From Pseudoscleropodium purum (taxonomy: Eukaryota; Streptophyta; Bryopsida; Hypnales; Brachytheciaceae): 64,000 bases of DNA. Below, piece after piece: positions 1-9,531 of this stretch. Position numbers and translations under genes: made by a program. The stretch is taken from positions 30,132,001-30,196,000 of the forward strand of contig OZ017797.1 of the NCBI GenBank assembly GCA_963969395.1. The letters are read 5' to 3'. How positions within the stretch are numbered: the first letter of the stretch is position 1; each line of letters begins with the position of its first letter. Below the pieces are notes generated by a model. The model saw only the letters and a program-made list of their open reading frames with translations. It was not told the origin of the DNA and made no database searches.

Positions 1-369
1 TTTTCAATTATATTCTTGCATTATTTTCAACCAAATTTGTCAACTTCATCCATATTTAAAATAGAAATGAGAATTTTCTTACAAAAAAAACTACACTTAG
101 CTACTAATAAGTAAAAACAATTGGTGCAATCTGGTCACACGGTACAAAGTAAAAAAGGTTGATACGGCCAGAGCTGAACTTCCATTGGTCTTACTCACAG
201 GGACCTGTCGGAAGCGCGGTGGATCCATTTGGTGATAAGACAATTGGCTTGCTGCCATCCATTCAAGCGCCCGCCGTGCGCGCTCTCAGTCCTGGCTCTT
301 CTGTGCCTCACTCATCATTCGCAGATGCGCTGCTTTTGCGTATCGCAGAATCTGAGAATTGGGTCACAT

Positions 370-399
370 TTGCCCATTTGCCCATCTGCCCATCTGCCA
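370..399. repeat. Short tandem repeat, GCCCATCT-type unit
   Basis: About three and a half copies of a 9-base unit of the form TGCCCATCT lie head to tail. Open frames across it are low-complexity and not evidence of coding. Confidence 0.8.
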
Positions 400-576
400 T
401 CGCCATTGCGACTTTTCCAAAGCTTTCCTCCATCTCCCGTCTCGGGGTACTAACAGCTTCCGGTGAGTGTTCGGTTTTCTTCTGCTGGCCTGCCCTATCG
501 TCAGATTGCACCTGGATCGGAACCTGGAGATTTGCGATGTGGTTAGCTTTGGAATCAGTTCCAGTGTGTGATACTC

Positions 577-691
577 TGTGAAATCCGTGAAAATTTGTAA
601 TAACTTGTGATAAATTTGTGACAATTTATGATAATGTTGTGATGATTTGTGAGAATTTGTGACAATGTTGTGATAATTCGTATGATTTGTG
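577..691. repeat. Degenerate tandem repeat of a TTTGTGATAA-like unit
   Basis: Roughly ten imperfect copies of a 10-12 base unit (variants of TTTGTGATAA / TTTGTGACAA / GTTGTGATAA) run in direct orientation upstream of the DnaJ-like gene. It is a satellite-like low-complexity tract, and the minus-strand frames through it are artefacts. Confidence 0.75.
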
Positions 692-867
692 GTGCCTGGA
701 TCCCGTGATTGGAATCGTTGCCGTGTTTTGGCTGGATTTTGAAGGCGCTTTTGCTGGCGATTGTCATTTTTGGAGGAAATGATGTGTAGCAGTGTTGGCG
801 GTGAATTTCGCAAGACGGGGAACTCGAGGTCCGCCATTGCTGGTGGTAGCTCTTGAGCTGGCTGCCC

Positions 868-1773
868 ATGCCTCCGACAGCGCACGGGCACATTGCTGTC
901 GTCGGACCTGCGTGGGTAGGCGCTGTGGTGTCGGTCGCCATCCTCTTCCTTCCTCTCGCCGTTCCCCACATTGCCAAATCCACGCGCCACTTGCTGGTGC
1001 GCATTCCATTTCACACAACCCCTCCCCTCCCCATCACTGTGCAATTCCGCTATTTCTTCAGTCGTATGCGTTTTTGGAGCTTCTGTTACCCCTCACGATT
1101 GTGCTGCCCTGTTTGTTTGCTTGCAGAAGCCACGCAAATGCCCGCTCTGCCTCGGTGTGGGAAACAATGTACGCACTCTTGTTTTCGCACTTCGTAGAGT
1201 CCCGAGTCCGATGGCATTACGGTGACTCGCTTCGTGAATTTGCCATTGTTTTCTGAAGGGATTGTTAGGGTAAAGCTTCCTTGAGTCAGATGGCATGTCG
1301 GTCACTCGCTTCGTGCATTTGCCATTGTTTTCTGAAGGGATTCTTAGGGTATAGCTTTTTTTGAGCTGAATTCAGCCTTCATTCGGACCCCTAACTGTGA
1401 TTGTGGGCGTGTGGCAGCTCTGTTGCCACTGTAAGGGGCGTGGGAAACAAGGTGAGGGTGCCACAAACTCAATGACAACCTCTTTGGGTGAACACAAATG
1501 TTTTAGTGAGTGAGGGTTTTCGATTGTTGAAAGTGCGTTTGGGTCTACACATTCCTGGGAATTTTTTGCTGTGCACGCGTGGGGTTGAATGTTTAGGCGC
1601 GCTGTGCAGGCGGTGTCTTCACAGGTTCACCCTTACGTAGGTGTGCGGTGTGCGGCGGACGAGGTCGTCAATTGTGTTCTCCCTGTGCAGCCTCTGGACT
1701 CTCCAACCACTGGCTGTACCAGATCTCTTCTGCGGATCGAGGTGCGTGTGTGAAGAGAGTGTTTCTGATATGA
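868..1773 (+). CDS. Small membrane-anchored protein with a DnaJ-type CxxCxGxG zinc domain
   Basis: Spliced model: exons 868-996, 1127-1168, 1418-1451, 1625-1773, giving 117 residues with all junctions in frame and GT-AG introns. Residues about 15-36 form one hydrophobic segment (AWVGAVVSVAILFLPLAVPH), so the protein is probably a membrane anchor plus a soluble domain. The rest holds four cysteine motifs in the DnaJ pattern: CPLCLGVG, CCHCKGRG, CAVCGGRG and a weaker CSPCAASG. Motifs 1-2 and 3-4 are closely spaced, as in plant DnaJ-E-like proteins (BSD2, ORANGE and LQY1 types), which usually act in protein folding or redox without a J domain. No J domain is visible. Exons 2 and 3 are only 42 and 34 nt. 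The 3' end is the least sure part: a GTGCGT donor follows position 1741, so the last ten codons could be replaced by another exon. Location (plastid, ER or other) is not decided by the sequence. Confidence 0.72.
1204..1361. repeat. Two tandem copies of a 79-bp unit in intron 2 of the DnaJ-like gene
   Basis: A unit starting GAGTCNGATGGCAT and ending near AGGGTAAAGCTT is repeated directly: 1204-1282 and 1283-1361. The copies differ at a modest number of positions. It lies wholly inside the intron between 1168 and 1418. Confidence 0.85.
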
Positions 1774-2705
1774 CATAGTCAGGGTTAGGCTGCTTCGTTT
1801 GTCATGTGTACCCAAGCTCTGCGCACTCCAATTCAACGAGCTTGACAATCAGTCAATATATATCATTGCAATGGGAAACACACTGAAATGATTGAACAGG
1901 ATTACGCAGGATGGAGGTGTGAGTGATTTGCTCAAAGCGTTTGAATGACCGTGAATGCGTAGCCTCGTTACGAATAGTGATGGTATTCCAGAAGACGATT
2001 TCGAAGTAGAAATGCGCATGCGTGAATTGAAATGATAGAACAGTAATATACAGAATGGAGGTTTAATACGGCATTCAGAGACCTCGATTAAGCTTTGCAT
2101 GAGTAGTCTCGTTGATGGCGCGTTAAGCCTATGATTTGAAAGTAGGAATTGCACACGATGATTGTGATCTCTGTTCTGGAAGGGCTCCTCAATCGCCTCG
2201 GGGACGTACAAGTGGTAATGTCGGTGCCAGTACTTGGAAATGCCATTTCAAAGTGTCAGAAGCTGATTCTTCTCTTCGTCTTGGCTTGAAGGCATGAAAT
2301 AGGAGAGCATTGCTATGGACCAGCGCCAGTACGGGTGTGGAGATTCCGTTCCAGCGTTTGTTATCCTCCTGTAAGAATTGCACTGCGGAATCTCGTGAGG
2401 TTCTTTAGGGTTACAGGGGTTTCTACTGCTGGTCTGCACGCTTTGATTTAACCCTAATGGACCAAAAGCCCCAAGCGACCTTCGTGTTTTTTAGCACATT
2501 TGGGTTGGTTATATTGAGGCATTCTTTTGTGACCAATACATGGAATGCTCTTCAGTGATGCTTGTGGTATAGAATATGAATCATATTTTGTTCACAGTAC
2601 GATCGACTGAATAGGTCATTTTGAAAACCATGCACATATGGTCCTTGACAGCGTGTGTGTTGATGGCTGCAGCTGAATCAACCGGAAGTGTGTCCTCGAC
2701 CAGCT
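1774..2705. other. Spacer between the DnaJ-like and YciO-like genes
   Basis: About 0.9 kb with no recognisable gene; it should contain the terminator of one gene and the promoter of the next. It holds one imperfect direct repeat (1883-1918 and 2027-2062). Confidence 0.5.
1883..2062. repeat. Pair of imperfect 36-bp direct repeats
   Basis: The segment at 1883-1918 (TGAAATGATTGAACAG then GGATGGAGGT) recurs at 2027-2062 with several changes. This suggests a small old duplication in the intergenic spacer. Confidence 0.55.
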
Positions 2706-5700
2706 ATGGCGGCCTTCCCTTGCTGCCCTTGCCCTGCCCTGCGCCTCGTGCCGCAACATCGCCTGGTTGCTGTCCACGCCGTTTCCAAGCGCAGTCCCAA
2801 GCGCCTTAAATACTCTTCCCCTGCCTCCCGCAAGGTACTCATCACAAATATACCTAAGCACCAGATTTCTTGTTATTCTAATGCCTCTTAGTTGACAGAG
2901 CAAACATGTTAGATTTATGATGTCATTCTAATGTCATATCCACACATTTCTACAAGACGACATGAAAATAACATCATATTTCAGGGGCTGATTTACTGCT
3001 ACATTTACAGCTATTAATGTTGATATGACATCAATTTAACGTCAAACTTAACTTTGGTTTCGTGGTCTTATTGGATTAGCTTGAAGTTAATGTTAGTTTA
3101 ATGGGCTTCTCCATTTTTTGCACGCCATTGCCGTGCTTTTTTCTTGGTTCCAGAACTCCGAGGTGCAGTTGTTGCAACTCGACCCAAATGGCACGGATGT
3201 GTGGCGCTTGGATCCCATTGTCGAGCTTATTCAGTCGGGTGCTGTTGGTATCATTCCCACAGACACTGTGTACGTCCTTCTTTGTCTTTGACTCTTCTGC
3301 TCCATTGCTTCATCTGCAGAGCTTCTCTCTGGGGTTGCACAATATTCTCTTAGCATGATTTGTGTGGCATTGCCATTTGAATCGATCTGCATAGCTTTTG
3401 ATTCGAAGTTCTTTCATGCAGATACGCCATTGTTTGCGACCTAAAGAATCGACAGGCCATCGACCGCTTGTATAGGTGCACGACAAGCTTGTGCTTTCTT
3501 TTTCGTTTGGTTTCCTATTGCTTTCCGTTCATGTCTTCACTTCTAATATTTCGTTGCAGCTCTTCTTGGCATTTGATTTGTCTGCGCTATAAGTGCTTCA
3601 TTTTGACGATTTTCATCAATGGTTTGCAGGGTCAAGAATATGGATCCCATGAAGGTATGCCTCGATTTTTCGTGATGCACTCGAGTTCTGTGGTTATATG
3701 ATTCTGGTTTTTGACTTGAAGATCAATTGTTCATTTCACAATTTGATTGATCATGTTGTCAAATCCTTGATGGGGTCAATTTTACATCACCAAAATCATT
3801 TTCGAACATTGGATGTGTTGGTCGAAAGGTAAACAAAATTGAATAACAGAGAGTCCCATATGACTTACTCAAATCTACTCAAGAAAAAATGACTCTCAAT
3901 TTTGGGCCTTCTGTTTTTTAAGGGTTTAAGAGTAATTTTGCGCGTAGGTCAGGATCTTGCAATACTGGACTGATTCTTTCTATGGTGAAGCAACCCATTT
4001 CCTAACTAGCTTTTCAGTGTCAACTTGAGTACATGTTTACATGCTCTTTGGTGATTTTACTAATTGTAATCTATTGTAGCCATTGAGTATACTTTGTAGG
4101 TCGTTTCAAGATGTTGACAAATACACACTAGGGTTTCCCCGGGGCAATAGCCATGGCCAGACGAATGTTTTCCGAGCTGCTCGACAGTGCCTCCCCGGAC
4201 CTGTATGTTCGCATACACTTCGCTCAAATGTTTCATAGAATGTTTTGTTTAGGAGAGAATACTTTGTGACTAGCTCTCTTGTGATTTAAGCCTTGTTGAG
4301 AATTTCTGATATTCTATCTGGATGCAGTATACATTTATTCTGACCGCGAGTAAGGAAATGCCGAAGCAGTGCGCAACATTTGGTGGGAGCTCGGCCATAA
4401 GTTGTGCACCTCGTAAAAGCGTCGGTGTCCGGATGCCAGATGATGCTATCTGTGCAGCGCTATTGGCAAGATTAGACGAGCCCTTGCTTTGTACCAGGTG
4501 ACACAAGTGAAATATATACTTGGAACTTGAGCCCAGAATTTGGTATGTTTGTGTTTGGAATGTATGCCAGGCTTCTCATTAAAAAGTTGTGCTATGCAGT
4601 GTTCGACAACGATCGGCGGATGATTGGATGCTGGATCCAGTTATTATTGCTGATACTTATAGTGCCTCCTCGGGGAGGGAGGTACATTTTTCCTTTCCTC
4701 CTGCTCAGTATAGCTTTGCGTTAGCATCTTTGAAAGTATTTTCCTGTTGCCCCTCTTTCTCAGTTTTCTTCCACTGAGTTGAAAGTCATTGCAACTCACA
4801 GTGGATTTTCTGTATAAGTATTCAGTTTCAGACAACATCATAAAGAGAATATTCTTCCAATTTAATCTGGAGGTCTCCCTGTGGCCATAGTGATTATACA
4901 GAGGCCTCCCCTTGATACGTAGTGAGGCCTTTGTATGATCCTTGTGACCAAGGGGAGACCTCCTTATGAGGAAGATTCTCTTTATGATGCTGTCTAAGAG
5001 TTTTTTAGTTAGTCTAATTTTGCTAAGAAACCTGTTGTCTGTGACCTCACTGTTCATTGTAACCCTTATCTCTCAAGTTTTGGTGAAAATATGAGAGTGA
5101 AAATGCAGAGGTGCAGTTTGAGAATGATTTTTCATTTCTGAGTTCTCACATACCATTCTGAGTGCGTTGTATCCTCTAGAACCGTGTCAAAAATTGGGGA
5201 ATTTTTGGTTCTTTAATGAAAGTTGGAGTACTTCTGGAATGACGAGGAGTATACTGGTGAACTCTTTGTTGAGTAATAGTGGCTCCTCTTGCCTTCTGTA
5301 AATCTTCAGGGTGTTGATTTTGTAATCGATGGAGGTGAGCGGCTTGCTGATCCATCTACAGTAATAGATATGACGGGTGAAACTCCTGCGATCTTGAGGC
5401 GTGGGAAAGTGAGTACCCCTTCCCTGTTTGGAAGTTGGAACCCACATTTTATGTAATGCGTTTCATTTTGGAGGTGTTGTGGTACAGATGGACATATCCC
5501 GGAGTTTTCATTTCATTTGAAATGACTAATTATCGATTGTACCTCGGATTATTTCTCGCAGTATAGTTGTTTATGGCTTGGCACTTTTTTGAGAATCTGT
5601 CTTGTGCTGGCCTGTATCTCATAAGTTGTCAAGTTTTGGTCCTTGTTATGTTGTATAGAACCGTGTCCGAAGCTGATGTTGAAGCATTGCATATCAACTC

Positions 5701-6051
5701 TTAAAGGACAACTTCGGTCATGCTTCAAACCACTTTGACCACAAATAAATTGCAACGGATAAAACTCTTTTGTGGTTTCCTTCTTTCAGAAATCACCCAT
5801 AATATATTACATTATTGTATTCTTAAAATGTAATTTACATCAATTTTGAGAGCGTAACCTTACCAAACTCCTATGTTCCTAGTTTGTCGTTGAAGGGCTA
5901 ATGTAGATTGCTGAGCATATCATTTGCTATCTTCCTGATGAGCTTGATGCGATTCTTTCTACAGGGCCCTGTAGAGGATTGGATGATTATGGAGTCCCAC
6001 GACTCCACGGAAGCTGTCGGGGTGGAAGGCATGTTGAATCCTTATGCTTAG
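2706..6051 (+). CDS. Plastid YrdC-superfamily protein, YciO type
   Basis: Nine exons (2706-2834, 3154-3269, 3422-3475, 3630-3654, 4080-4202, 4328-4497, 4600-4681, 5310-5408, 5965-6051) code 294 residues; every junction keeps frame. I chose ATG 2706 because it begins a basic, hydroxyl-rich stretch of about 43 residues that looks like a plastid transit peptide. The YrdC/Sua5 fold follows: the opening strand ends in GIIPTDTVYAIVCD, then LYRVKNMDPMKPLSIL, GPYTFIL, VGVRMPDD and a C-terminal STVIDMTGETP. Sua5/TsaC enzymes make threonylcarbamoyl-AMP for tRNA t6A. However, the usual TSAN motif reads TSVR here, and the GPYTFIL-T-ASKEMP segment and the linker match E. coli YciO better than TsaC. I therefore call it YciO-like; RNA binding is likely, and the t6A reaction is unproven. 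Exon 4 is only 25 nt. Confidence 0.85.
4831..4994. repeat. Long imperfect hairpin (fold-back element) in intron 7 of the YciO-like gene
   Basis: The left arm begins GACAACATCATAAAGAGAAT. The right arm ends with the reverse complement of GACAGCATCATAAAGAGAAT. The arms continue to match imperfectly through GGAGGTCTCCC and pair almost to the centre at GATACGTA. The 164-bp unit could be a fold-back MITE or a long RNA hairpin. No clear target-site duplication was seen. Confidence 0.8.
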
Positions 6052-6432
6052 AATAGACCCATTTGCTGATGACTTTCTTTCACCTTTGTGCAATATGTAG
6101 TATTGGTTTTATGTAAATAGCTCATGCAAAGATTCAAGTCCAGGTAGGATGAGCATGCAGTGCTTGTAAATTCAGTATTCTAGCTCACAACATTGCGTCC
6201 TTTCAAATTGTAAGTTCGAGAAGATCATAAGTGATCCATCCAAGTTATTTGGAAATTATAATGAAGATGCGAGGATGAGTCTGATCTATTCAAGAATTGG
6301 CAGTATTTGGAAGGATGTTTGTGCCCTTGGACTTGTGATTGTAGTGGACTGAGTTTGAGTTGCTTAGGCGACGTGTAGACTTGTATAGCAAGAAGAGTGG
6401 AAATGAGTAATGTATGCATGCACATGTGTTAG

Positions 6433-6540
6433 CACTAGGAGAAAGTTGGTCTTGGAGTACTAGAGAGCACCAGAACTTGGTACTCATAGAGATCTTTGGA
6501 CACCAAGCTTTGGTGCTTCCAAACCAATTTTCTACTAGTG
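6433..6540. mobile_element. 108-bp CACTA-like miniature element with TAG duplication
   Basis: It begins CACTAGGAGAAAGTTGG and ends CCAATTTTCTACTAGTG, the imperfect inverted complement. The arms keep pairing through ACCA-AGCTTTGGTGC. The three bases TAG lie immediately on both sides (6430-6432 and 6541-6543), as expected of the 3-bp duplications made by CACTA/En-Spm transposases. It is too short to code for anything. Confidence 0.75.
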
Positions 6541-6625
6541 TAGATTCTCTCTCCAATGTGAGTGTAGGATGCCAAGGACTTCTAAACTCATGCTCTTTTA
6601 AGCCATTAGCACTCCACCATTCTAA

Positions 6626-6687
6626 TTTTGGACAATGACTAAAGAGGTTCTAAAGGCGTTTTTGACCATATAACTTCTCATTCATCC
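6626..6687. repeat. Dispersed repeat fragment also present at 32458-32521
   Basis: Both segments share TTTTGGA, then AAAGAGGTTCTA-AGGC, then ATATAA-TT-TCATTCATCC with a similar order and spacing. The family and its boundaries are unknown. Confidence 0.6.
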
Positions 6688-8276
6688 AATCCAATATTTG
6701 ACTTTTAACCTCTAAATGTCCAAAGGCTTCTCTAGAATGAATGATTTGAGAAAAATCATCATAAAGTACTATTCGGAAGAATATTTTGGATTTGATATAC
6801 AAACAAAAGTTGCAGATTTTGAGTTTTAGATTCCATTTTGTATGGCTAGACTCATCAATGTTATCATCAATTTTTTTCTATAAATTTTGAAAGGAAAATT
6901 TCAAAATTCCTTTAAAATTCAATTTCAACCAAAACATTGTCATATTTTTAGTAAAATTTGTTGGAATGGATTCGAAATGAAGCACTCTTGATATGGTGAT
7001 TTTTTGAAAATCTTTTGTTCTTTATATCTATAACCTCATTGGTTTAGGGGTAATATGCATGACAATTAAAAAAATTCATTACCAATTCTTTTAAATTTAT
7101 TCTATTGATATTTAGAAAACATTCATATGCACATCTTTGCTTCAACAAACATCTCCAAAAAAGGTTCACAATTCCTTCTATAAAGATTTTAATGTTGGGG
7201 TGACATTGTCCAAATTTTGTTAAATAGATATTTCTTTGTTGTTATTAGATTTTTCTATTTGTCCCTCATGTGGTAACTAATTTTGTACACTTGAGCTTAA
7301 AAATATAGTTACTTGCCAAAATTTAGTTAAAATATAGAGATATCTATTTTACAAAATTTAGGCATTATCACCCTAGTATTAAATCTCTAAAACTTTTTTG
7401 AAGATGCTTATTGAAGAATTTAAAAGATGTGTGTATGGATGTTTCCTACATATCTAAGCAACTAAAATTTACAAAATTCATCACCAATGCTTTTCAATCA
7501 ATTATCACAAATATTAAATGAAATAATTCACCAAAATTGGAGTTTGTTTTTTTAAAAGTGGAATTTGGTGTGCTTGATTGGGATTGAATTAAGAATTGAA
7601 TGTTGATTATACAAGACAAAAAATGCAATTTTTTTTGAATGGCACAACATGTAGTTTGTAAGATTTTTGGACTTGACTACATAGTATGGGATGGTTTCTA
7701 CATGGTCAATTATTCTAATTATATAGTTCATGGATGTCTTGTATATACAATTATTGTATTGAGATTATAGAGAGGTAGGAATAATTAACTACAACGAGTG
7801 AGCAAAAGCTGAAAAATGTTGGAAAGAGTACAAATGACTAAAGGTAAAAACACTCAAAACTATCAAAATGAGCAATTCAATATAGTTGGAGGCACATTTT
7901 TCAAGAAAAAATATTTTTGTGTTATTAGCAATTAAAAAGTAAGAATTTTTAGAAAAAAGAATAGAATTTTTAGATAAGACTTGTAATTGCTATGAATTTT
8001 CAAAGTGGAAGTTTACTGGGCCTTTGAAATTGTTACATAGCTTAGTCATAAAAACAAAAATTTAGAAAATCAACAATCAATTGATCACACTTACATAAGG
8101 GAACAATTAAATATCACTTTTGAGGGAGTGGGTAATTTTGTAACTTTTGTAGAGATAGCTATCTACACAATCTAAAATAAACGAAATATAAAAGTTGGGA
8201 TTTGATAGCTCACCTATAATATTTTTTTTGAAAGGAAAAATGTAAACCTTTTTAATGCTCTATCTTCAAGTTTTCC

Positions 8277-8400
8277 CACTAGTGAAAAATAAGCCTAAGA
8301 AAACCATTGAGGGAACTACTTAGTTCACCAATTGATGTGCCCAATTCCATCAAGTGTTGGTGAACTCCATAGGTTATTTCAAACATGTTTTCTACTAGTG
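8277..8400. mobile_element. 124-bp CACTA-like miniature element with TCC duplication
   Basis: It begins CACTAGTGAAAAATA and ends TTTTCTACTAGTG. TCC directly abuts both ends (8274-8276 and 8401-8403). Its right terminus is identical to that of the element at 6433-6540, so both probably used the same kind of transposase. There is no coding capacity. Confidence 0.72.
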
Positions 8401-9531
8401 TCCAAGGGTATGAAAATGGAAGCAACAAGGGATTGATTTTCCCTAGTCTATTCAAAAACCATTGATAGAAGATTATTAAAAGATTTTCAAGTCAAGTTGT
8501 ACAACACAATCATCACATTTTGTAGATTGCCCTTATATCTAGGAGTTTTTAGATTATCTATTCATATCTTCATTCAGTAAATTATCTTGTGCACCTTTTC
8601 TACTAAATGTTTACAATGAAGAATGATGCTCTTCATCAAGCATTCTAATACAAAGAAAACCATCCTATAACAAGCAAACCATCTATGACAAGCTTTTTTT
8701 TAATAAATGAGATTGGGACTACATTAGGTTGAATTAGTGGCCACAGTCAATGTCTTGAATGATGTTGATGGAGTGATTTGTAACTACAATAGGAACTTCT
8801 ACCTTTTCAATGTAAACTCATCACAAGTAATGACTTTTTTAGAGTTTCATGTTTGGGTCATGTTAGAAAATAGAGTAGGTGATTAAGATGACCATTATAG
8901 ACACACTTTTGTTGGTTTGAAGGTAGTCTAGAGGCTCTATGTGACCAATTGAGTATTACACTTCAAAAAATTTGTAACAAATTCATACTTCGTCAAAAAA
9001 ATAAAATTTCAATTGCTCTCCCCATTTCTTACATTTGTCTTCATATAAAAAAAAATTTGATTTTTCAACAATGCCAACAAGACAAACCAATCATTCTACT
9101 TATCATAGTCTGGTTTACCTTACTTCAGAACAAAAGCAATTTTAGAGCAAGGCCAATTTTTGAACACTCCAGTGACCCCACCCCACCGCAGAGTCCTTCG
9201 AGCAGAACATTAAGAGGTCGACAAATGTCGAAGAACAGGCGCCAAGCCTTCGTCCATCACCAGCAACCGACATCCTGAGACTCTGGGAGAGGCTTCATGC
9301 CCAGCGAACTCATACTTACTGCCATTCTTCAGTCATTCAGCCTCCATTGTGCACCGCCTTCTTCAGTTCCTCCACAATCTCATTCTTCCGCTCTCATCTT
9401 GCATTCTTCTTTCACATTCTCTTCGCAACTGCCAATTGCACACCCCAATAGCAATCTCTCGACCCCAATTGGAAATTCACAGTAAATCCACCGCAAATTC
9501 ACCTTGACTTCATCGTTGTGACTTCATTGTG

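Larger units (their letters stand above)
1..867. other. Upstream region of the DnaJ-like gene, no gene recognised
   Basis: This stretch is less AT-rich than the intergenic gaps further right and probably holds the promoter and leader of the gene that starts at 868. Open frames run through it on both strands, but none has a recognisable protein or convincing splice structure. A good donor-like sequence (CCG followed by GTGAGT) at about 459-466 could start a 5'-leader intron; this is a guess. The only clear structure is the two short tandem repeats listed separately. Confidence 0.4.
6052..9531. other. AT-rich gene-free gap
   Basis: About 3.5 kb with frequent stops in all frames and long A/T runs. 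No gene was recognised. It holds two short CACTA-like elements (6433-6540, 8277-8400) and part of a dispersed repeat (6626-6687). The last 350 bases become richer in C and are the leader and promoter side of the DUF1279 gene. Confidence 0.6.

Noticed and set aside
159..581. 140-codon plus-strand open frame near the left edge
   Set aside because: No domain, no splice context, and part of it is the 9-base tandem repeat.
364..1044. 226-codon minus-strand open frame over the DnaJ-like gene upstream region
   Set aside because: It runs through the tandem repeat at 577-691, has low-complexity composition (His, Asn, Gln) and overlaps the coding exon on the other strand.
4644..5057. 137-codon minus-strand open frame
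   Set aside because: It lies on the 164-bp hairpin and within an intron of the YciO-like gene; the long frame is a by-product of the palindrome.
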